From contig JAJXDX010000027.1 in the NCBI GenBank assembly GCA_021640185.1, positions 1-12,242 of the forward strand: a DNA stretch of 12,242 bases, written 5' to 3'. Positions 9,303 through 12,242 of the stretch are shown piece after piece. A program made the position numbers and the translations under genes. The stretch is from Oscillospiraceae bacterium. GTDB taxonomy: Bacteria; Bacillota; Clostridia; Oscillospirales; Acutalibacteraceae. The notes below the pieces were generated by a model that searched no databases, was not told where the DNA came from, and saw nothing but the letters and a program-made list of their open reading frames with translations. Within the stretch, counting starts at the first letter, position 1; the number at the start of each line of letters is the position of its first letter.

Positions 9303-9315
9303 ATCCCGCTTTTTT
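9288..9315 (+). terminator. Intrinsic terminator overlapping the sigG stop codon
   Basis: AAGCGGGA (9288-9295) pairs with TCCCGCTT (9304-9311) around an 8-base loop that contains the TAG stop, followed by six T in a row (9310-9315). The left arm lies within the final codons of sigG. The tldD promoter -35 starts three bases after the last T. Confidence 0.75.
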
Positions 9316-9317
9316 GC

Positions 9318-9346
9318 TTGAAATGCGGGCAGAAAAGTGGTATGAT
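9318..9346 (+). promoter_or_regulatory. Promoter of the tldD-tldE operon
   Basis: TTGAAA (9318-9323), a 17-base spacer and TATGAT (9341-9346) with an upstream TG giving an extended -10. The predicted start is near 9353, just upstream of the AAGGAGG ribosome site at 9364-9370. It shares the 15-base block GTGGTATGATCAAAG with the SNF2 promoter. Confidence 0.75.
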
Positions 9347-9380
9347 CAAAGCAATACTGAACGAAGGAGGCCATGATATC

Positions 9381-10775
9381 ATGCCATTTTCCGCTTATCT
9401 GGACGGCAAGCGCGCCGCCTGCCGGGCGCTGGTCGACGCGCTGTCCGACGCGTACCCTTATGTCAGCGTGCTGGGCACGGACGTACAGGAGACGAACTAT
9501 CTCGTCGACCGCCGCTCCTCTTCCGCGCGCGACGGCGAGGGCGAATGCGGCTTCGTCGTGCGGCTGCACGACGGCGGCGCGTTCTACGAGTACGCCTTCG
9601 ACGCGCCGGACGACCCCGCCGCATTAGCGGCAAGGATCAAAGCATCCGCCAAGACCGACCCGTCACTGGCCGCGCGGGCGATCCGCTGCCCCGTGCCGGA
9701 GGATCCGCCGCACCGCGAGGACTTCGTGCGGGAGAGCGACTTTGCCGCATACGACGACGCGGCGGTGCTCGCCTTCTGCACGGATCTGCGCGATAAGCTG
9801 CTGCAGAAAGACGAGCGTTTCATCAACGCGATGGCGCTGGTGCGCCCCTACACGGTGTCGAAGCTGTTCGTCAGCAAAAACCGCGAGCTGACGCAGCACT
9901 ACGGCTGGGCCAACGGCTATCTGATCGTGCTGTGTCAGGACGGCCGCATGGTGCAGGCGCGCGAGGAAGTGGCGTCGAACCGGATGGCCGATCTGATGCG
10001 TGAGATGCCGCTGCTGATCGATAAGTTGGCGCACAAGGCGCTTTGCCTGACGAAGGCGACGCCGATCGAGCCCGGCGTGTACGACGTGATCACCGACAGC
10101 TCCATCACCGGGCTGATCGCGCACGAGGCGTTCGGCCACGGCGTGGAGATGGATCAGTTCGTCAAGGACCGCGCGATGGCCAAGCACTGCGTCGGGGAAT
10201 ATGTCGCGTCCCCGATCGCGAATATGCACGACGGCGCGGCCGCCGCGTTCAGCGCCGCCTCGTACTTCTTCGATGACGACGGCATTTTGGCGCAGGACAC
10301 GCAGATCATCAAGGACGGCATCCTCGTCGCGGGGCTGTCGGATCTGGCCAGCGCAGCGCAGCTTTGCACGCAGCCGACCGGCAACGGGCGGCGGCAATCG
10401 TACGCCCACAAGGCCTATGCCCGCATGACCAACACGTTCTTCGAGCCGGGCAAGGACAAGCTGGAGGACATGATCCGCTCCGTCGAGCACGGCTATATGC
10501 TGTTTGAAACGAACAACGGCATGGAGGACCCCAAAAACTGGCAGATCCAGTGCACGGCGGAATACGGCATCGAGATCCGCGACGGCAAGCTGACCGACCA
10601 CTATGTGTCCCCCGTGGTGATGAGCGGCTTCGTGCCGGATCTGCTCAAGTCGATCTCCATGATCTCCGACGCGTCGGAGGTCATTGGCGCAGGCTTCTGC
10701 GGCAAGGGCTATAAAGAATGGGTGCGCGTTTCCGACGGCGGACCGAACCTGAAAGTGAGGGTGAAGCTGGGATGA
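9381..10775 (+). CDS. tldD: TldD-type zinc metalloprotease
   Basis: Catalytic half of the TldD/TldE protease, which in E. coli is a heterodimer that cleaves unfolded peptides and removes the leader of microcin B17. The substrate here is unknown. The 464-residue protein has the zinc motif HEAFGH (H248, E249, H253) in ITGLIAHEAFGHGVEMD. A downstream cysteine in GAGFCGKG (C440) matches the third zinc ligand of the E. coli enzyme. I see no signal peptide, consistent with cytoplasmic action. The ATG at 9381 is supported by AAGGAGG ten bases upstream. An in-frame ATG at 9342 overlaps the promoter -10, and one at 9373 is out of frame. Its stop overlaps the tldE start (ATGA), so the two are co-transcribed and probably translationally coupled. 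No peptide-precursor gene is seen next to it. Confidence 0.93.
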   Translation: MPFSAYLDGKRAACRALVDALSDAYPYVSVLGTDVQETNYLVDRRSSSARDGEGECGFVVRLHDGGAFYEYAFDAPDDPAALAARIKASAKTDPSLAARAIRCPVPEDPPHREDFVRESDFAAYDDAAVLAFCTDLRDKLLQKDERFINAMALVRPYTVSKLFVSKNRELTQHYGWANGYLIVLCQDGRMVQAREEVASNRMADLMREMPLLIDKLAHKALCLTKATPIEPGVYDVITDSSITGLIAHEAFGHGVEMDQFVKDRAMAKHCVGEYVASPIANMHDGAAAAFSAASYFFDDDGILAQDTQIIKDGILVAGLSDLASAAQLCTQPTGNGRRQSYAHKAYARMTNTFFEPGKDKLEDMIRSVEHGYMLFETNNGMEDPKNWQIQCTAEYGIEIRDGKLTDHYVSPVVMSGFVPDLLKSISMISDASEVIGAGFCGKGYKEWVRVSDGGPNLKVRVKLG

Positions 10776-12043
10776 ACGAACTGATCCGCTTATTGCAGGA
10801 GGACGGCAGCCTGACCGGCTACCGCATCGCCGAAACGAAAACGGCATCCTACGAGCTGTATTTCGTCCACCGGCAGCTGGAAACGGTGCGCACGACCGAC
10901 ACGACCGACACGGCCGTGACCGTATACATCGACCACGACGGCAACACGGGCGACAGCACCTTCCGCGTTTACGCGTCCATCGGCCCGGACGAGCTCCGGC
11001 GCAAGATCCGGCTGGCTGCGTCCCGCGCGCTGCTGGTGCATAACGAGCCGTATCCGCTGCCGGAGCCGGGCACGCTGCACGAGGTGCTGCCCTCGAACGT
11101 CGCAGACGAGGACCTGAAAACGCTCGCCCTGCGCACGGCGGACGCGGTGTTCGCCGCGGACAGCGGCGAGGGGCTGTCCCTCAACGCGACCGAGGTGTTC
11201 CTGTATCGCGAGCAGCTGCGAGTGGTCAACAGCCGCGGCACGGACAAAACGCAGATCAAGACCCGCGGCATGATCGAAACGATCCCCACCTTCACCGAGG
11301 GCGACACGTCGGTCGAGCTGTACGAGGCGTACCACTTCACCGATCTTGATCCCGCCGCGATCACGGCACAGATCCGCGGCCGCATGGAAGAGGTCCTGCT
11401 GCGCCACCGGGCGCAGAAGCCGCAGACGCCGCTGACCGCGAACGTCGCGCTGCGCCCGCACGAGATCCGCGAGCTGATGCACCAGCTGACGGGCGACCTC
11501 AGCTATGCCGCGGTCTACACGCAGTCGAGCCTGCACAAAAAGGGCGACGTGCTGCAGACCGGCAGCGGCGACCGCCTGAACGTGACACGCTGCGGCCGTC
11601 TGCCCGGCAGCGCGGCCTCCGCACTGTTCGACGAGGACGGCGTATCGCTGACCGACACCGAGCTGATCCGCGACGGCGAGGTGGTGGGCAATTTCGGCTC
11701 CCACCGGTTCGCGACCTATCTGCACGAGCCGGAAACGGGCGCGCTGCCCTGCGTCCGCCTTGCCCCCGGCACGCTGACTGCGCAGGAGCTGGAGAGCGCC
11801 CCGTACCTGGAGTGCGTATCGATGTCCGGCCTGCAGGTCGACCTGTACAACGACTATATCGGCGGCGAGATCCGGCTGGCCTATCTGCACGAGGGCGGCA
11901 AGATCACCCCGCTGACCGGCATCACGATGAGTGCGAAGCTGTCCGCGGTGCTGAACGATCTGCGCCTGTCGGATACGCAGACGGTGCAAGGCTCCTATGC
12001 CGGGCCGGACCGGATGCTGCTGCACGGCATCACGCTGATGTAA
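10772..12043 (+). CDS. tldE: TldE/PmbA-type partner subunit of the TldD protease
   Basis: Non-catalytic partner of TldD. The 423-residue product shares the TldD-like fold: the segment SAASALFDEDGVSLTDTELIRDGEVVGNFGSHR (F286 starts FDEDG) corresponds to the FDDDGILAQDTQIIKDGILVAGLSDL segment of TldD. It lacks the HExxxH zinc motif and the GFCGKG cysteine segment, as expected for the TldE half, which is thought to close the proteolytic chamber around substrate. The start at 10772 overlaps the tldD stop by four bases (ATGA). The family is certain; I cannot exclude that it has a role apart from TldD. Confidence 0.92.
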   Translation: MNELIRLLQEDGSLTGYRIAETKTASYELYFVHRQLETVRTTDTTDTAVTVYIDHDGNTGDSTFRVYASIGPDELRRKIRLAASRALLVHNEPYPLPEPGTLHEVLPSNVADEDLKTLALRTADAVFAADSGEGLSLNATEVFLYREQLRVVNSRGTDKTQIKTRGMIETIPTFTEGDTSVELYEAYHFTDLDPAAITAQIRGRMEEVLLRHRAQKPQTPLTANVALRPHEIRELMHQLTGDLSYAAVYTQSSLHKKGDVLQTGSGDRLNVTRCGRLPGSAASALFDEDGVSLTDTELIRDGEVVGNFGSHRFATYLHEPETGALPCVRLAPGTLTAQELESAPYLECVSMSGLQVDLYNDYIGGEIRLAYLHEGGKITPLTGITMSAKLSAVLNDLRLSDTQTVQGSYAGPDRMLLHGITLM

Positions 12044-12051
12044 ACAAGCAC

Positions 12052-12096
12052 AAAAAAACCGAAAGCGCGGCCGTCCTTCGAAGGAAGGGCGGCCGC
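12052..12096. terminator. Hairpin between tldE and convergent feoB
   Basis: Arms of 12 bases (12067-12078 and 12085-12096) with one G-T wobble and a short loop; an outer AAAGCG/CGCTTT pairing (12062-12067 with 12100-12105) can extend it across a bulge. Seven A (12052-12058) precede it, so on the minus strand the hairpin is followed by a T-run and works best as a terminator for the feoB-like gene. On the plus strand the T-run is short. It begins just after the tldE stop. Confidence 0.75.
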
Positions 12097-12103
12097 GTTC
12101 GCT

Positions 12104-12242
12104 TTATCCGAAAAACCGGGCGACGGCGGCGACGGCGGCACACAGCACGACCCCCAGCGCCGTGGGCAGCACGGCGGACAGCAGCGTCCAGCGGCGGCTG
12201 CCGCTCTCGCGCCGGACGGTCAGCAGCGTGGTGGAGCAGGGG
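12104..12242 (-). CDS. feoB: C-terminus of ferrous iron transporter FeoB (partial, cut by window edge)
   Basis: The minus strand is open for 45 codons from the right edge to a TAA at 12104-12106. The peptide PCSTTLLTVRRESGSRRWTLL followed by a hydrophobic segment of about 25 residues and RFFG fits the FeoB C-terminal pattern: a Cys-containing PCxxTxxxxRRExGSxxW signature, then the last transmembrane helix. FeoB imports Fe(II) across the inner membrane using an N-terminal GTPase. Only the tail is present here, so the GTPase domain and the start lie beyond the window. Nucleoside-recognition (Gate) membrane proteins have related segments, which is the main alternative. Confidence 0.75.
   Translation of the reverse strand, partial: PCSTTLLTVRRESGSRRWTLLSAVLPTALGVVLCAAVAAVARFFG

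Noticed and set aside
9342..9375. Alternative tldD starts at the ATGs at 9342 and 9373
   Set aside because: The ATG at 9342 lies within the promoter -10 hexamer, upstream of the predicted transcript start, and the one at 9373 is out of frame with TldD. The ATG at 9381 is in frame and preceded by AAGGAGG.

Overview
The window is GC-rich bacterial chromosome that looks like ordinary core genome of a spore-forming member of the Firmicutes (class Clostridia). The evidence is a near-textbook SigG (forespore sigma factor), a YhaM-family nuclease, a type III glutamine synthetase and a FeoB C-terminus, combined with strong G/C bias at third codon positions. A GC-rich Oscillospiraceae/Ruminococcaceae-type organism is plausible, but this is inference. 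I see no phage, insertion sequence, CRISPR, tRNA or rRNA.

Layout from left to right. (1) 9-1667 (+): an ECF-like sigma factor carrying a C-terminal extension of about 390 residues with a predicted second helix-turn-helix and a cysteine cluster. (2) A strong hairpin separates it from a convergent YhaM-type OB-fold/HD exoribonuclease (1727-2716, -). (3) A divergent promoter region (2717-2894) serves yhaM and a SWIM-zinc-finger SNF2/Rad54-type ATPase (2895-6155, +). (4) A perfect 19-bp bidirectional terminator lies between that gene and convergent glnN, type III glutamine synthetase (6208-8304, -). (5) The glnN/sigG divergent region (8305-8531) holds a near-consensus vegetative promoter with an A/T-rich upstream element for glnN, a hairpin followed by a U-run at the very 5' end of the glnN leader, and a SigG-like promoter pointing at sigG. 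(6) sigG (8532-9302, +) ends in a terminator that overlaps its stop codon and is followed at once by the promoter of a two-gene tldD-tldE operon (9381-12043, +; 4-bp ATGA overlap). (7) A hairpin separates tldE from the last 45 codons of a convergent gene that reads as the FeoB C-terminus (12104-12242, -, cut by the window edge).

Apart from the tldDE pair, the genes look like independent transcription units with their own promoters and terminators, alternating in orientation. No single pathway links them: they cover transcription control (ECF, SigG), RNA turnover (YhaM), DNA/chromatin-type remodelling (SNF2), nitrogen assimilation (GlnN), peptide processing (TldDE) and iron uptake (FeoB). The most interesting non-coding signal is the terminator-like hairpin that starts only a few bases after the predicted glnN transcription start. 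The most interesting coding oddity is the sensor-like tail on the sigma factor. I found no convincing new multi-gene system.
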